From Methylovorus sp. MM2 (lineage in GTDB: Bacteria > Pseudomonadota > Gammaproteobacteria > Burkholderiales > Methylophilaceae): a stretch of 64,000 nucleotides of DNA. The translations under genes and the position numbers were made by a program. Each line of letters opens with the position of its first letter. The first letter of the stretch is position 1. The notes under the pieces were generated by a model that worked only from the letters and a program-made list of their open reading frames with translations, did no database searches and was not told where the DNA came from. Of this stretch, positions 1 through 9,992 are shown piece by piece. The stretch is taken from positions 868,001 to 932,000 of the forward strand of contig NZ_LXUF01000001.1 of NCBI RefSeq assembly GCF_001648895.1, given 5' to 3'.

Positions 1-1
1 T

Positions 2-889
2 CTGCTGCCTATCCTCCTGTGGTGTCTGGTGAGTTATGTGCCTTTTATCTGGCACCCGATGATGAAAGTCAGTGAGCCTGGTGATGTAGATTATTTTCAG
101 GTGGATATGCTGGTGGATAAGGTGACTTACCGTCAGGAGCTAGAGAATATGCAAGAGGCTGGCAAAGCTTTACCCACGGCCAGCCCTGCTAATCCTATTT
201 ATCTACCAGCACCGCATGCTGTAGTGGAAGCTTTTTATACTGCGTTTACTACACCGCCTGCCCAGCGTGATGGCCTCTGGTTGCACCAGAGTTTGTGGCA
301 GAGCATACAGGTGATCTTCTGGGGATTTTTGATCTCATCGCTGATTGGTGTTCCCTTGGGAGTGCTGGCTGGTACTTATACAGTCGTTTCAAGATTGTTC
401 GAGCCGTTTATCGAGTTTTTTAGATACTTGCCGGCACCAGCTTTCGGCGCGCTGGCGGTGGCTGTGCTGGGGATTTATGACGGCCCCAAGATCGCCATTA
501 TCGTGATTGGCACGTTGTTTCAGCAAATACTGGTCATCGCCAACACTACGCGCAAACTGGACTACTCGCTGCTGGAAGCCGCCATGACTTTAGGCACCAG
601 CAAGATCAAGCTGTTGCGCTATGTGGTCATTCCTGGGGTATTACCTGACCTCTATCGCGATCAGCGCATCTTGCTCGGCTGGGCGTGGACTTATCTGATC
701 GTAGCTGAGCTGATAGGCACATCATCAGGCATCACATGGTTCATCACGCAGCAAGCGCGGTATGAGCATTTCGATAATGTATATGCCGCTATTCTCATGA
801 TCGGCATCATCGGACTAAGTTGTGACTTGTTGCTCGCTTGGCTAGGTAAGCGTTTGTTCCCCTGGAACAAATCAGCGAACAAGGAATAA
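2..889 (+). CDS. ABC transporter permease, NitT/TauT type (5' end cut by window)
   Basis: Inner-membrane permease of an importer of the nitrate/sulfonate/taurine superfamily. The reading frame is open to the left edge, and the hydrophobic residues before the first GTG (position 29) belong to the first membrane segment, so the true start lies outside the window. About six hydrophobic segments are visible, with a periplasmic loop after the first. The binding-protein-dependent permease fold runs from about residue 95 to 275, with an [20 protein letters not shown] stretch matching the EAA loop that contacts the ATPase. The ATPase gene follows after 10 bases. Importers of this type are known beside urea carboxylase genes, and the downstream genes suggest guanidine or a related small nitrogen compound as substrate. 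That substrate is inferred; the binding protein is not in the window. Confidence 0.9.
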   Translation: MLPILLWCLVSYVPFIWHPMMKVSEPGDVDYFQVDMLVDKVTYRQELENMQEAGKALPTASPANPIYLPAPHAVVEAFYTAFTTPPAQRDGLWLHQSLWQSIQVIFWGFLISSLIGVPLGVLAGTYTVVSRLFEPFIEFFRYLPAPAFGALAVAVLGIYDGPKIAIIVIGTLFQQILVIANTTRKLDYSLLEAAMTLGTSKIKLLRYVVIPGVLPDLYRDQRILLGWAWTYLIVAELIGTSSGITWFITQQARYEHFDNVYAAILMIGIIGLSCDLLLAWLGKRLFPWNKSANKE

Positions 890-899
890 GGAGTACATC

Positions 900-1811
900 A
901 TGGAAAACGATATGGACTACCTGAAGCAGTCAGATGCGGTGAAAGCTCGCTTTGACAAGATCAAACAGCGTGAAGTGATTCTCGAAGTGAAGGGGCTGGA
1001 TAAGGTTTACAAAACTGCAAAAGGTCATACGACTGCGTTGAAAAATATCAATTTCAAGGTACATAGGCGTGAGTTTGTCTGCGTGATTGGCCCTTCCGGT
1101 TGCGGAAAATCATCGCTGATTCGTATTCTAGCTGGGCTTGAAAGTTATAGCGGTGGCGAAGCCTTACTTGATAACGAACCGATTGATGGACCATGCCGTC
1201 AGCGTGGGATGGTGTTTCAGGGATATACCTTATTCCCTTGGCTGACCGTACGAAAAAACGTGATGTTTGGTCTGGAAATGAATGGTGCGACCAATGAGGA
1301 GGCTGGTCGCGAGGTCGATCTGTGGCTGGAACTGGTTGGACTGGAGAAATTCACTCAAGCTTATCCGCATGAACTTTCCGGTGGTATGAAGCAGCGTGTG
1401 GCGATCGCTCGCGCACTGGTCAACCAGCCACGTATCTTGCTGATGGATGAACCCTTTGGCGCGCTGGATGCACAGACGCGCGCCAAGATGCAATCTCACT
1501 TGCTTGAGATATGGCGCAACATCGATATCACCATCCTCTTTATCACGCATGATTTGGATGAAGCTATTTATCTGGCTGACCGCATTCTGGTGCTGAAAGC
1601 CCACCCCGGTGAGGTGCAAGAAATCATCGAAGTCTCGGTGCCCCGTCCGCGTAACCCAGAGCAGTTCAACTCACCGGAGTTTTTGGCGACCAAGGCGCGT
1701 TTGGAAGCATTGATACACCCTGCGGAAAAAACCGAACATAAAGATGAGCCGGATGTGCATATTCCAAGTCGCATGATCCGCTTCGTCAATGTTGAAGATA
1801 ATGTGGAGTAG
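900..1811 (+). CDS. ABC transporter ATP-binding protein, NitT/TauT type
   Basis: Cytoplasmic ATPase partner of the preceding permease. It shows a Walker A motif (GPSGCGKSS), a Q-loop region ([13 protein letters not shown]), the ABC signature LSGGMKQR, Walker B ([12 protein letters not shown]) and a switch histidine (FITHDLDEA). At 303 residues it is slightly longer than the usual 260-270, with a charged N-terminal extension of about 25 residues and a C-terminal tail. The ATG at 900 follows an AAGGAG ribosome site; a second ATG 12 bases later is possible. Its stop lies 3 bases before the next start, so it is co-transcribed with the permease and the creatininase-family gene. Confidence 0.92.
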   Translation: MENDMDYLKQSDAVKARFDKIKQREVILEVKGLDKVYKTAKGHTTALKNINFKVHRREFVCVIGPSGCGKSSLIRILAGLESYSGGEALLDNEPIDGPCRQRGMVFQGYTLFPWLTVRKNVMFGLEMNGATNEEAGREVDLWLELVGLEKFTQAYPHELSGGMKQRVAIARALVNQPRILLMDEPFGALDAQTRAKMQSHLLEIWRNIDITILFITHDLDEAIYLADRILVLKAHPGEVQEIIEVSVPRPRNPEQFNSPEFLATKARLEALIHPAEKTEHKDEPDVHIPSRMIRFVNVEDNVE

Positions 1812-1814
1812 GGC

Positions 1815-2591
1815 ATGACCATTAGCAATACACAGTGGGCACAAGCAACTTGGGATGAGATTCCGCCTCTGCTGACACAGGCTAACCAGTCAGCGATCTT
1901 GCCGATTGGGGCTACTGAGCAGCATGGCCCGCATATGGGGTGCGGCATGGATTACGTGCTGGCGGATATTTTGTGCCGAGCCGTTTCGGCAAGGACATTG
2001 GTGCCGATGTTGCCGACGATGCCATACGGTTGCTCCATCGGTCACAGCCAACGGTGGCCCGGCACATTGGCTGTTACACCTATTACCCTTATTAATTTGG
2101 TCAAGGATCTAGGCGATTGGGCATATCACAGTGGTGTGAGGCGTTTGTTTATCGTCAACACCCACGTGACCAATGCCGCGCCTTTGCGTTGCGCGCTCGA
2201 AATGCTACGCAGTGAGCGTGACGACATGATGGTGAGCGTTATCAACTCCGCCACCATAAGCCCGCGTGTCAGGCAGTTCCATCACGCAGATGGGGAGGAC
2301 TGGCATGCGAATGATGCCGAAACTTCGCTCATGCTGGCGACCGCGCCTGACATGGTGCGGCCTGAAAAAATGGATATGGCTGATGACCCTGACCGCACGG
2401 ACGGTCTGGTGTTTTCGCACCCGGTGAATCGTACCAGCCTGAATGGCGTTACCGGTAAACCGAGCATTTCAACCGCTGAAAAAGGCCAGCAATGGTTTGA
2501 GTGGATGGTCGAGGATTTGAGCGCGCTGATCTTGAAAGGTACAGAAGAAACACCACCGCTCGCGCATTCGTATTTCCATCATCACGCATGA
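1815..2591 (+). CDS. Creatininase-family amidohydrolase
   Basis: Metal-dependent hydrolase of the creatininase fold, which acts on cyclic or linear amide and guanidino-type bonds. The N-terminal metal-binding motif is intact: Glu35 and His37 in ATEQHG and Asp46 in CGMD match the known creatininase ligands. A second ligand region is present (VNTHVTNAAP), where many family members have NGHGGN, and an HANDAETS stretch provides a further acid. The length of 258 residues is normal for the family. It starts 3 bases after the ABC ATPase stop. The exact substrate cannot be read from sequence. In this setting a guanidino or amide compound taken up by the ABC importer is plausible; true creatinine hydrolysis is not shown. 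Confidence 0.85.
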   Translation: MTISNTQWAQATWDEIPPLLTQANQSAILPIGATEQHGPHMGCGMDYVLADILCRAVSARTLVPMLPTMPYGCSIGHSQRWPGTLAVTPITLINLVKDLGDWAYHSGVRRLFIVNTHVTNAAPLRCALEMLRSERDDMMVSVINSATISPRVRQFHHADGEDWHANDAETSLMLATAPDMVRPEKMDMADDPDRTDGLVFSHPVNRTSLNGVTGKPSISTAEKGQQWFEWMVEDLSALILKGTEETPPLAHSYFHHHA

Positions 2592-2641
2592 TCTGTTGAT
2601 TTTATTATTTTGAATATCTGTTATTTACTGAAAGGTTTGTT

Positions 2642-4006
2642 GTGTCAAAGACTACTGTAGAGATCGCCAAAATCCAGGATGACCTGAAAAGCAAAGGCGT
2701 TAAATATTGCATAGGTGCTTATGTGGATATCCACGGCATACCAAAAGCCAAAGTCGTACCGATAGACCACCTGCCGCAGATGGCAGCCGGTTCTGAGCGT
2801 TATACGGGCTATGCGCTGGATGGGTTGGGTCAGGCACCGAGCGACGATGAGTTGAACTCTATCCCTGATCTTGACCACATCATTCCGCTGCCATGGGAGC
2901 CGAAGGTGGCATGGATGCCAGCTGATAACGGCTTTAAGGGGCAACCTTATGCGCTCAATACCCGCGTGGCGCTGAAGAACGTGCTCGCACAAGCAGCCGA
3001 GATGGGCTTTGGCATGAATCTCGGCATCGAGTGCGAGATCTATCTACTTAAACAGGAGGCCGATGGCAAGCTTGCGATCCCTAACCCTGACGATAAGCTC
3101 ACCAAGCCTTGCTACGATGTGCGCGGTTTTATGGATAGCTTTGGCTGGTTAGACAAAGTAGCGACGGCCATCAACGACTTGGGTTGGGATTTATACTCCT
3201 TTGACCACGAAGACGGCAACAGCCAGTTTGAGTTTGATTTCAACTATAGCGATGCACTGACCATGTGCGACCGTTTTATCTTTTTCCGCTACATGGCCAA
3301 GCACTATGCAAAAGAAGAGGGGCTGCTCGCCACCATGATGCCAAAGCCCTTTGCGGACAAGACAGGTACTGGCGCGCATTTTAATATGTCGTTGTACGAT
3401 TTGAAGACCGGCAAAAACCTGTTTGCCTGCGATCCTAAAGATGACCCACGCGGCATTGGGCTGACTGAGCTTGGTTACCAGTTCATCGCTGGTATTCTTA
3501 AGCACGGCCCAGCCTTGTGTGCGGCTTTTGCGCCTACGGTCAATAGTTATAAACGCCTAGTACGCCGTGGTGCCATGAGCTACTTCAGTTGGGCGCCTGT
3601 ATTCAACTCATACGGCTCCAACAATCGTACCAACTCGGTACGCGTACCTGAGGGCGGTGGCCGTTGTGAGTCGCGCAATGCCGATGGCGCGGTCAACCCT
3701 TATCTGGCTGCTGCGCTGGCCTTGGCTGCCGGGCTAGAGGGCATTCGCGAGAAATTGAATCCCGGTGCACCTAATGAAGATAATCTGTATGCGATTTCTG
3801 AAGAGGAGCGCAATAACCGTGGCATTGAATTCCTCCCGCAAACATTGCAGGAAGCCGTAGCCTGCTTTGCTGCTGACCCTTTGATCGAGGCAACTTTAGG
3901 TAAGGAGCTACGCGATGAGTTCATTACCTACAAAACGCAGGAATGGGAGACTTATCACTTGTCGATCAGCCAGTGGGAGGTTGACCGCTACAGCTACATG
4001 TTCTAA
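2642..4006 (+). CDS. glnT: Type III (GlnT-like) glutamine synthetase
   Basis: ATP-dependent ligase joining ammonia, or possibly a small amine, to glutamate. The start is a GTG preceded by AAAGG. The 454-residue protein has the glutamine synthetase beta-grasp N-terminus, then the catalytic domain with ECEIYLL (metal-binding Glu), [10 protein letters not shown] (ammonia-site histidine), NSYKRL and the arginine-rich [10 protein letters not shown] segment. The sequence resembles GlnT (type III of rhizobia, TIGR03105) more than GlnA. Related enzymes in methylotrophs make gamma-glutamylmethylamide, but the N-methylglutamate pathway genes that normally accompany that enzyme are absent here. Its place among amide and guanidine degradation genes suggests it captures the released ammonia. 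Confidence 0.85.
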   Translation: MSKTTVEIAKIQDDLKSKGVKYCIGAYVDIHGIPKAKVVPIDHLPQMAAGSERYTGYALDGLGQAPSDDELNSIPDLDHIIPLPWEPKVAWMPADNGFKGQPYALNTRVALKNVLAQAAEMGFGMNLGIECEIYLLKQEADGKLAIPNPDDKLTKPCYDVRGFMDSFGWLDKVATAINDLGWDLYSFDHEDGNSQFEFDFNYSDALTMCDRFIFFRYMAKHYAKEEGLLATMMPKPFADKTGTGAHFNMSLYDLKTGKNLFACDPKDDPRGIGLTELGYQFIAGILKHGPALCAAFAPTVNSYKRLVRRGAMSYFSWAPVFNSYGSNNRTNSVRVPEGGGRCESRNADGAVNPYLAAALALAAGLEGIREKLNPGAPNEDNLYAISEEERNNRGIEFLPQTLQEAVACFAADPLIEATLGKELRDEFITYKTQEWETYHLSISQWEVDRYSYMF

Positions 4007-4012
4007 AAATAC

Positions 4013-4142
4013 GGGCGCTGGCTTACTGCGCTGCTGTGATCAGGCTGCATGCGCTGCTCGAAATCCTCACGTACTTTTTGTACGTTCCGGTTTCTGTGCT
4101 GCTCTTTAGCCTGCTGACAGCGGCTCGCTACAGCCCTCGCCC
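4013..4142. repeat. 130-bp imperfect palindrome, possible interspersed repeat
   Basis: The gap between glnT and the NikR-like gene is nearly filled by a long imperfect inverted repeat. The ends are GGGCG and CGCCC, the arms of about 60 bases match along most of their length, and the centre is a perfect GTAC-TTTTT-GTAC palindrome near 4069-4081. The transcript would fold into one long hairpin, which could end or attenuate glnT transcription. The architecture resembles non-autonomous palindromic elements scattered in many betaproteobacterial genomes, but I see only one copy in this window. Confidence 0.6.
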
Positions 4143-4248
4143 ATATTTGAAAAAGGCTAGATGATCTTAGATTTTTCGCAATTTTTTGCGGGAATATTAA
4201 TGGATACTCAGGTTGCCAGATTGTACTAAGAAAAAAAGTGGAAGAAAA

Positions 4249-4713
4249 ATGAACGAAAAGAGTAAGAAAAACCAGCTGGTCAACCGCATCAGCATCTCGT
4301 TGCCGGAAGATCTGCATGCCGAGCTAGACATCATGGTGGCCGAGCGTGGCTTTGAAAGCCGTTCACAGGCTATCAACGATATGTTGCGGCAACAGTTGGT
4401 CGAGCATAAACGCGAAACGGGTAACGAAGTGATGGTGGGCACGATCACCATTCTTTACAACAATGCGACACGCGGCCTGCAAAAGACCATTGCCGACTTG
4501 CAGTACAACCATCTCGACGAAGTCATCAGCTCATTGCACGTCCATTTGGCTGATAACAAAACCATGGAGGTGATTTTAGTCCAAGGACCCGCACAGAAAG
4601 TGCAAGCGATCGCTAATGAGATCGTTGCCCTACGTGGCGTGATCACCGGCAAACTACAGTTGATGGGGGCTGTTATTCCGCCGTTACATCCGATGACGAG
4701 AACAGCAACATAG
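4249..4713 (+). CDS. NikR-like ribbon-helix-helix regulator with altered metal site
   Basis: Transcription regulator with an N-terminal ribbon-helix-helix DNA-binding domain (about residues 10-55, RISISLPEDL then SRSQAINDML) and a C-terminal ACT-like domain as in the nickel sensor NikR. The start at ATG 4249 is chosen because the next residues lead straight into the basic N-terminus. Aligned to E. coli NikR, His87 and His89 are kept (His97 and His99 in LHVH), but His76 is Tyr86 and Cys95 is Thr105, so the classical square-planar nickel site is not present. The protein may bind metal differently or sense another ligand. It is followed 8 bases later by the first urea-carboxylase-associated gene, so it is probably a local regulator of this cluster. 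Confidence 0.8.
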   Translation: MNEKSKKNQLVNRISISLPEDLHAELDIMVAERGFESRSQAINDMLRQQLVEHKRETGNEVMVGTITILYNNATRGLQKTIADLQYNHLDEVISSLHVHLADNKTMEVILVQGPAQKVQAIANEIVALRGVITGKLQLMGAVIPPLHPMTRTAT

Positions 4714-4721
4714 GAAACAGC

Positions 4722-5450
4722 ATGGCAATAAATAACGATACAAGAGAGATGTTATGGGAGGAGGTCATCCCCGGCGGCAACCATTGGTCTGGTCTTATCC
4801 GCCGTGGCACGGCCCTTAGATTTACTGACATTGAAGGCGGCGCCAATCTCTCAGCTCTGTTCTACAACCCGGAAGACAAGCTTGAGCGCTATAACATGCC
4901 CGATAGCCTGAAAGCGCAGCACACCGCTTTTTTGACTACAGGTAATGTGTGCTACTCGGATATGGGGCGCGTGATGTGCTCGATTATTGGAGACAGCGTG
5001 GGCTGGCACGACACTATCTGCGGTGTCTCGGATGCGGCGATGATCGCGGCCAAGTATGGCGAAGCTGATTTTCAGAGCCATCGCAACGACATGTACCGTA
5101 GCGGCAAGGATGGCCTGCTGGTCGAGTTGGCTAAATACGGTTTAGCCAAGCGCGACTTGGTTGCCAACGTCAATTTCTTTAGCAAGGTCATGCCTGACGA
5201 GGCGGGGCAGCTTAGTTTTGTCAGCCAACACAGCAAAGTGGGTGATTATGTCGATGTGCGTTTCGACATGAATGTCTTGCTGGTGCTTTCGACTGCGCCA
5301 CATCCACTTGACCCTAAACCAAAATATCAACCTGCATCAGTAAAAGTCAGTGCATGGCATGCCGGATTAGCTGGTGCTGATGATGCCTGCCGGATTTCCT
5401 GTGACCAAAACGGCAGGGGCTTCATCAATACTGAAAGGTATTATCTATGA
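4722..5450 (+). CDS. Urea-carboxylase-associated protein (DUF1989), probable carboxyguanidine deiminase subunit
   Basis: DUF1989-family protein of 242 residues, the longer of the two urea-carboxylase-associated proteins. Work on Pseudomonas guanidine metabolism (CgdAB) assigned the pair as a carboxyguanidine deiminase, which converts the carboxylated guanidine to allophanate and ammonia. Visible features are the [20 protein letters not shown] core and a Cys/His-rich centre (VGWHDTICG and FQSHRNDMY) likely to hold the metal. It starts 8 bases after the NikR-like gene and overlaps the next gene by 4 bases (ATGA), pointing to translational coupling and equal amounts of both subunits. The family call is firm; the reaction is taken from the family and the riboswitch nearby. 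Confidence 0.85.
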   Translation: MAINNDTREMLWEEVIPGGNHWSGLIRRGTALRFTDIEGGANLSALFYNPEDKLERYNMPDSLKAQHTAFLTTGNVCYSDMGRVMCSIIGDSVGWHDTICGVSDAAMIAAKYGEADFQSHRNDMYRSGKDGLLVELAKYGLAKRDLVANVNFFSKVMPDEAGQLSFVSQHSKVGDYVDVRFDMNVLLVLSTAPHPLDPKPKYQPASVKVSAWHAGLAGADDACRISCDQNGRGFINTERYYL

Positions 5451-6115
5451 GTCAGGCCATATCTCAGCTACTCACGGAAAGTACGCTAGACCTTAAAGAT
5501 GCAGTGCTCGACCAGATATGCAAAGCCGGAGATCCATGGATGGCCGAAGTAAAAAAGGGTCAAACTTTCCGTATTCTTGATCTTGAAGGTAATCAGGCGG
5601 TGGATACCTTGTTCTACAGCGCCGCCGACCTGGAAGAGCGCTACAGTGCGGTCGATACCATAGCCCGCCAGATGCAACTCTACCTGACGACCGGTTCTGT
5701 GTTGTACTCCAGCGAAGGGCGCCCGATGTTGACGATTACCGCAGATACCTGCGGACGCCATGACACGCTGGGCGGAGCCTGCGCAGCAGAAAGCAATACA
5801 GTACGTTATGCCTTGGATAAACGCCCTATGCATAGCTGCCGCGATAGTTTCATGCACGCACTTAACCATTGCGATTGCGCCACCCACAGGCACATGAGCA
5901 AGCGCGACATCACCGCAAACATCAATTTTTTTATGAACGTACCAGTGACGGCAGAGGGTAGCCTGAGTTTTGCCGATGGCATTTCTGCCCCCGGAAAATA
6001 TGTAGAGATGCGTGCAGAGATCGATGTAGTGGTGCTCATCTCCAACTGCCCGCAGTTGAATAATCCATGTAACGCTTATAACCCGACCCCTGTAAGGCTC
6101 TTGGTGTGGGATTAA
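5447..6115 (+). CDS. Urea-carboxylase-associated protein (DUF1989), second subunit
   Basis: Second DUF1989 protein, 222 residues, homologous to the gene before it: both share the [21 protein letters not shown] core, a CGRHDTLGG motif and a downstream histidine/cysteine cluster ([16 protein letters not shown]). In guanidine-using bacteria the two proteins form a heteromeric deiminase acting between carboxylase and allophanate hydrolase. The ATG lies inside the stop of the preceding gene. Its 3' end is followed by the guanidine-II riboswitch candidate, so the deiminase pair is upstream of that switch while the carboxylase is downstream, an arrangement that would let the two halves be controlled separately. 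Confidence 0.85.
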   Translation: MSQAISQLLTESTLDLKDAVLDQICKAGDPWMAEVKKGQTFRILDLEGNQAVDTLFYSAADLEERYSAVDTIARQMQLYLTTGSVLYSSEGRPMLTITADTCGRHDTLGGACAAESNTVRYALDKRPMHSCRDSFMHALNHCDCATHRHMSKRDITANINFFMNVPVTAEGSLSFADGISAPGKYVEMRAEIDVVVLISNCPQLNNPCNAYNPTPVRLLVWD

Positions 6116-6154
6116 AGCGGGTGACAAGTTTCTAACAAGTACGTGAATCAACCC

Positions 6155-6201
6155 CTCGACGGGACGGCCCGGCGAGTTTGACACAACGCGGGACGGCCCG
6201 C
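6155..6201 (+). promoter_or_regulatory. Guanidine-II (mini-ykkC) riboswitch candidate
   Basis: Two short GC hairpins each carry an ACGG tetraloop. Hairpin 1 spans 6155-6176: CUCG pairs with CGAG around an A-G mismatch, then C and GGG pair with CCC and G, loop 6164-6167. Hairpin 2 spans 6188-6201: GCGGG pairs perfectly with CCCGC, loop 6193-6196. The linker is 11 bases. Paired hairpins with ACGR loops, a short linker and a ribosome site just downstream (AAGG at 6204-6207, ATG at 6215) are the definition of the guanidine-II class. Binding of guanidinium would dock the loops and free the ribosome site. The match is by eye. Confidence 0.88.
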
Positions 6202-6214
6202 ACAAGGTCAGTTC

Positions 6215-6343
6215 ATGTTTAATAAAGTGTTGATCGCGAACCGCGGCGACCAGCCATCTTTAGATGGCGCAGCGGCGAAGCCAAAAAGCTTGTTGGTCGA
6301 AGACCATGCAGGCGATTTTGCCGCGGAGGTTCAATATGTTTAA
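6215..6343 (+). other. 42-codon leader ORF with duplicated carboxylase start
   Basis: An ATG sits 13 bases after the riboswitch behind an AAGG ribosome site. Its first 11 codons encode [11 protein letters not shown], almost the same as the real carboxylase N-terminus [12 protein letters not shown] at 6336, and then the frame departs and stops at 6341-6343, overlapping the carboxylase start by 8 bases. The inserted stretch holds a perfect inverted repeat (GCCATC/GATGGC, 6253-6268) and a second hairpin (GGTC/GACC near 6295-6305). It looks like a duplication or insertion that moved the gene away from its switch. The ORF could still work as a leader that couples translation to the switch, or be a relic. 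Confidence 0.65.
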
Positions 6344-9300
6344 GAAGGTACTCATTGCCAACCGCGGCGAAATCGCTTGTCGTATCATCCGTACCCTGAA
6401 AAAGATGGGTGTGCGTTCTGTTGCTATCTACTCTGAGGCTGATGCCGGTGCGCGTCATGTGCTGGATGCCGATGAGGCTGTTTGTATCGGTCCGGCCGCT
6501 GCATCCGAAAGCTATCTTGATATTGCAAAAGTGATCGCCGCCGCCCAGCAGACTGGTGCACAGGCGATTCATCCTGGTTACGGATTTCTCTCTGAAAATC
6601 CAGCATTCGCTGAGGCGTGTGAAGCTGCAGGAGTCGCCTTCATCGGCCCCACGCCGAGCCAGATGCGCGATTTTGGCCTTAAGCACACTGCGCGCGCATT
6701 GGCTGAAGCCAACGGTGTGCCTCTATTACCCGGCACCGGCTTGCTGGCAGATGTGCTGGATGCTCAACGTGAAGCTATCCGCATAGGCTACCCCGTTATG
6801 CTGAAAAGTACGGCAGGTGGTGGTGGCATCGGCATGCGTCTGATATGGGGTGAGCATGAGCTGCTGGATGCTTTTGAATCCGTGCAGCGATTATCGCGTG
6901 CCAATTTCAAGGAGTCCGGCATTTACCTTGAGAAATACGTGCAGGCGGCGCGACATATCGAAGTGCAGGTATTCGGCGATGGGCAGGGCAATGTAGTCGC
7001 CTTGGGTGAGCGAGATTGCTCCGTGCAGCGCCGTAACCAGAAAGTGATTGAAGAAACACCTGCGCCCAATATTAGCGATGCGCTTAGGCAACGCCTGTTG
7101 CAAACAGCAGTGAAGCTTGCGAGTGCGATTGGCTATCGCTCCGCCGGTACGGTTGAATTCGTCTATGACAAAACAGGTAGTGAATTTTACTTTCTGGAGG
7201 TGAACACGCGCTTGCAGGTGGAACATGGTGTCACTGAGATGGTTGCAGGGGTTGATCTGGTCGAGTGGATGGTGCGGTTGGCTGCTGGTGAGCGTGACTT
7301 CATGACGGGCTATGTGCATCAACCGCAAGGCCATGCCATTCAGGTACGCATCTACGCGGAAGACCCTAACAAAGCATTTCAGCCAAGCTCTGGCGTGCTG
7401 ACAGAAGCTCTATTCCCCGATTTTTGCCGTATTGATACATGGGTGGAGAAGGGTAGCGAGATATCGCCTTTTTATGACCCCCTTGTTGCCAAGGTTCTGG
7501 TGCACGAAGTTGACCGTCCTCATGCCATTGGCAGTATGCAGAAAGCACTCGAAGCAACGCGGCTCAGCGGAATCGAAACAAACCTAGACTATCTACGGCA
7601 GGTGTTGGCCGATGCTGTTTTCCCCGCTGGTGAGCAGACCACGCGCTACCTCAACACCTTTGAGTATCATCCGCATACCATTGATGTGCTGGAAGCAGGC
7701 GTCCAGACGTCGATACAGGATTATCCGGGCCGTATGGGTTACTGGGCGGTTGGCGTGCCACCCTCCGGGCCGATGGATCATTTGGCCTTTAGGCTGGCGA
7801 ATTGTTTAGTCGATAATGCCGAAGGCACAGCGGGTCTGGAAATCACGCTCATCGGCCCACGCCTTAAATTCAATACGGATGCGGTTATTGCCATTACGGG
7901 TGCTGCGATTGAGGCAGAGGTCGATGGTATCGCTGTTGCACTATGGCAGTCGCATGCGGTCAAGGCTGGCAGCACCCTGCGACTGGGTAAAATACTGGAT
8001 GCCGGTTGCCGAAGCTATCTTGCCTTGCAAGGTGGCTTCGATGTGCCGGATTATCTGGGCAGCAAATCCACGTTTACTCTGGGTCAATTTGGCGGGCATG
8101 GTGGCAGAACATTACGCGTGGGGGACGTGTTGCACTTGGTTGCTCAGGCTGTAGACATACGTTTGGCAGAGCGAAGCTTGGCAATGCACGCAAAGCCGAC
8201 TTATACGCACAACTGGGAGATAGGTGTGCTTTACGGCCCCCATGGCGCGCCGGATTTCTTCACTGAAGATGACATTGCCATGTTCTTCAGCACCGATTGG
8301 GAGGTGCACTATAACTCCAGCCGTACCGGCGTGCGCCTGATTGGCCCCAAACCGCAGTGGGCACGTCAGGATGGCGGCGAGGCGGGTCTGCATCCTTCTA
8401 ATATCCACGATAATGCCTATGCCATTGGCACCATCGATTTTACTGGTGATATGCCAGTCATTCTTGGGCCGGATGGCCCAAGTCTCGGAGGCTTTGTCTG
8501 CCCTGCGACCATCATCCAAGCCGAGTTGTGGAAAATGGGGCAGCTCAAGGCTGGCGACAAGGTCAGGTTTAAACGACTAACGCAAACTGATGCATCCGCA
8601 ATGGAGGCGGCACAGAATCAGTTGATCGTAAGCCTGAGTGAAGTAAAAGCTGAAATCGCTGCTCCCGTCACTGGTTCCAGCAAATCACCTTACAGCCCAA
8701 TACTGGCACAAATCCCGCAGAGTGCCGACCAAATCAAGGTCGTCTACCGCCAAGCAGGCGATAAGTATCTATTGGTGGAATACGGCGATCTGGTGCTTGA
8801 TCTTAACCTGCGTTTTCGCGTACATGCCCTCATGCTATGGTTACAGCAACAGATAAATGAGTGGGGCATACGCGGCATCCTCAACCTCACGCCCGGCATT
8901 CGTTCTTTGCAGGTGCATTACGATAGCCGGGAGCTGCCGCTCAATCGTCTGCTCGATATTCTTCAAGCCGCCGAGCAGGAGTTGCCAGCGGTGGATGAGA
9001 TGGAAGTGCCAACGCGCATCGTCCACCTGCCTTTGTCTTGGGACGATGCCGCAACACAGCTGGCGATCGAAAAGTACATGCAGTCGGTACGAAAAGATGC
9101 GCCTTGGTGCGATACCGCCTCCGGTAACGCCAGTAATATCGAGTTCATTCGTCGCATCAACGGGCTGGATAGTGTGGAAGATGTTAAGAAAATCGTCTTC
9201 GACGCCAGCTATATGACATTGGGTCTGGGCGATGTCTACCTCGGTGCGCCAGTGGCTACACCAGTCGATCCGCGTCACCGTATGGTCACCACCAAATATA

Positions 9301-9992
9301 ACCCGGCACGTACCTGGACCCCCGAGAACGCTGTCGGCATCGGTGGTGCCTATATGTGCGTGTACGGCATGGAAGGCCCAGGTGGTTACCAGTTCGTTGG
9401 CCGCACCATCCAGATGTGGAATCGCTGGAAAGAAACCGCTGATTTCCCTGCGGACAAACCTTGGTTGCTGCGATTTTTCGACCAGATACGCTTCTATCCG
9501 GTTTCTGCTGAGGAGTTGTTGCAGATGCGCGAAGATTTTCCCCGCGGCAAGTTCCAACTCAAGACTGAGGAGCAAGTATTCCGCCTTAAGGACTATAACG
9601 CCTTCCTGCGCAAAGAGGATGCATCAATCACTGCCTTCAAGACGCGCCAGCAAAACGCATTCGATGCCGAGCGCGAGCGGTGGGTAGCCAGTGGACAGGC
9701 CAATTACAGCAATGAGGTTGAAGTCGCGAGCGATGCTAGCGATACTCTGCTAGAACTACCTGCCGATAGCCGTGCGGTGGCCTCGCACGTTTCCGGTAGC
9801 CTGTGGCAGGTTAAGGTCAAGGTTGGTGATAGCGTGACCGAAGGCGATGCAGTCGTCGTCGTTGAATCCATGAAGATGGAGATCACCGTCCCCGCGCCAT
9901 GCAGCGGCACCATTACCCATGTGTTCTGCCAAGAAGGAGCCCAAGTCGCCGCAGGGCAGAATCTTTATGTCATTCGTACAGGAAGTAAATAA
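6336..9992 (+). CDS. Biotin-dependent urea/guanidine carboxylase
   Basis: Large cytoplasmic enzyme of 1218 residues that uses ATP, bicarbonate and biotin to carboxylate urea or guanidine. Domains in order: biotin carboxylase (1 to about 450, with [13 protein letters not shown] and the ATP-grasp loop [10 protein letters not shown]), a KipA/AHS2-like carboxyltransferase half (about 460-770, [20 protein letters not shown]), a KipI/AHS1-like half (about 800-1010), a linker and a biotinyl domain with the biotin lysine at about 1180 in ESMKMEI. The ATG at 6336 is preferred over an upstream in-frame ATG at 6264 because GCGGAGG lies just before it and the protein then begins like its relatives. Guanidine rather than urea is inferred from the riboswitch and the DUF1989 pair. 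It overlaps the next gene by one base. Confidence 0.93.
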   Translation: MFKKVLIANRGEIACRIIRTLKKMGVRSVAIYSEADAGARHVLDADEAVCIGPAAASESYLDIAKVIAAAQQTGAQAIHPGYGFLSENPAFAEACEAAGVAFIGPTPSQMRDFGLKHTARALAEANGVPLLPGTGLLADVLDAQREAIRIGYPVMLKSTAGGGGIGMRLIWGEHELLDAFESVQRLSRANFKESGIYLEKYVQAARHIEVQVFGDGQGNVVALGERDCSVQRRNQKVIEETPAPNISDALRQRLLQTAVKLASAIGYRSAGTVEFVYDKTGSEFYFLEVNTRLQVEHGVTEMVAGVDLVEWMVRLAAGERDFMTGYVHQPQGHAIQVRIYAEDPNKAFQPSSGVLTEALFPDFCRIDTWVEKGSEISPFYDPLVAKVLVHEVDRPHAIGSMQKALEATRLSGIETNLDYLRQVLADAVFPAGEQTTRYLNTFEYHPHTIDVLEAGVQTSIQDYPGRMGYWAVGVPPSGPMDHLAFRLANCLVDNAEGTAGLEITLIGPRLKFNTDAVIAITGAAIEAEVDGIAVALWQSHAVKAGSTLRLGKILDAGCRSYLALQGGFDVPDYLGSKSTFTLGQFGGHGGRTLRVGDVLHLVAQAVDIRLAERSLAMHAKPTYTHNWEIGVLYGPHGAPDFFTEDDIAMFFSTDWEVHYNSSRTGVRLIGPKPQWARQDGGEAGLHPSNIHDNAYAIGTIDFTGDMPVILGPDGPSLGGFVCPATIIQAELWKMGQLKAGDKVRFKRLTQTDASAMEAAQNQLIVSLSEVKAEIAAPVTGSSKSPYSPILAQIPQSADQIKVVYRQAGDKYLLVEYGDLVLDLNLRFRVHALMLWLQQQINEWGIRGILNLTPGIRSLQVHYDSRELPLNRLLDILQAAEQELPAVDEMEVPTRIVHLPLSWDDAATQLAIEKYMQSVRKDAPWCDTASGNASNIEFIRRINGLDSVEDVKKIVFDASYMTLGLGDVYLGAPVATPVDPRHRMVTTKYNPARTWTPENAVGIGGAYMCVYGMEGPGGYQFVGRTIQMWNRWKETADFPADKPWLLRFFDQIRFYPVSAEELLQMREDFPRGKFQLKTEEQVFRLKDYNAFLRKEDASITAFKTRQQNAFDAERERWVASGQANYSNEVEVASDASDTLLELPADSRAVASHVSGSLWQVKVKVGDSVTEGDAVVVVESMKMEITVPAPCSGTITHVFCQEGAQVAAGQNLYVIRTGSK

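Noticed and set aside
2642-4006. Gamma-glutamylmethylamide synthetase instead of glutamine synthetase
   Set aside because: No N-methylglutamate synthase or dehydrogenase genes are nearby and the sequence looks more like GlnT; not fully excluded.
4003-4317. 104-codon minus-strand frame between glnT and the regulator
   Set aside because: It is the reverse reading of the palindromic element and of the NikR-like gene start.
6264-6335. Longer N-terminus for the carboxylase from ATG 6264
   Set aside because: No ribosome site, and the extra 24 residues are unlike any biotin carboxylase start; GGAGG before 6336 fits the family N-terminus.
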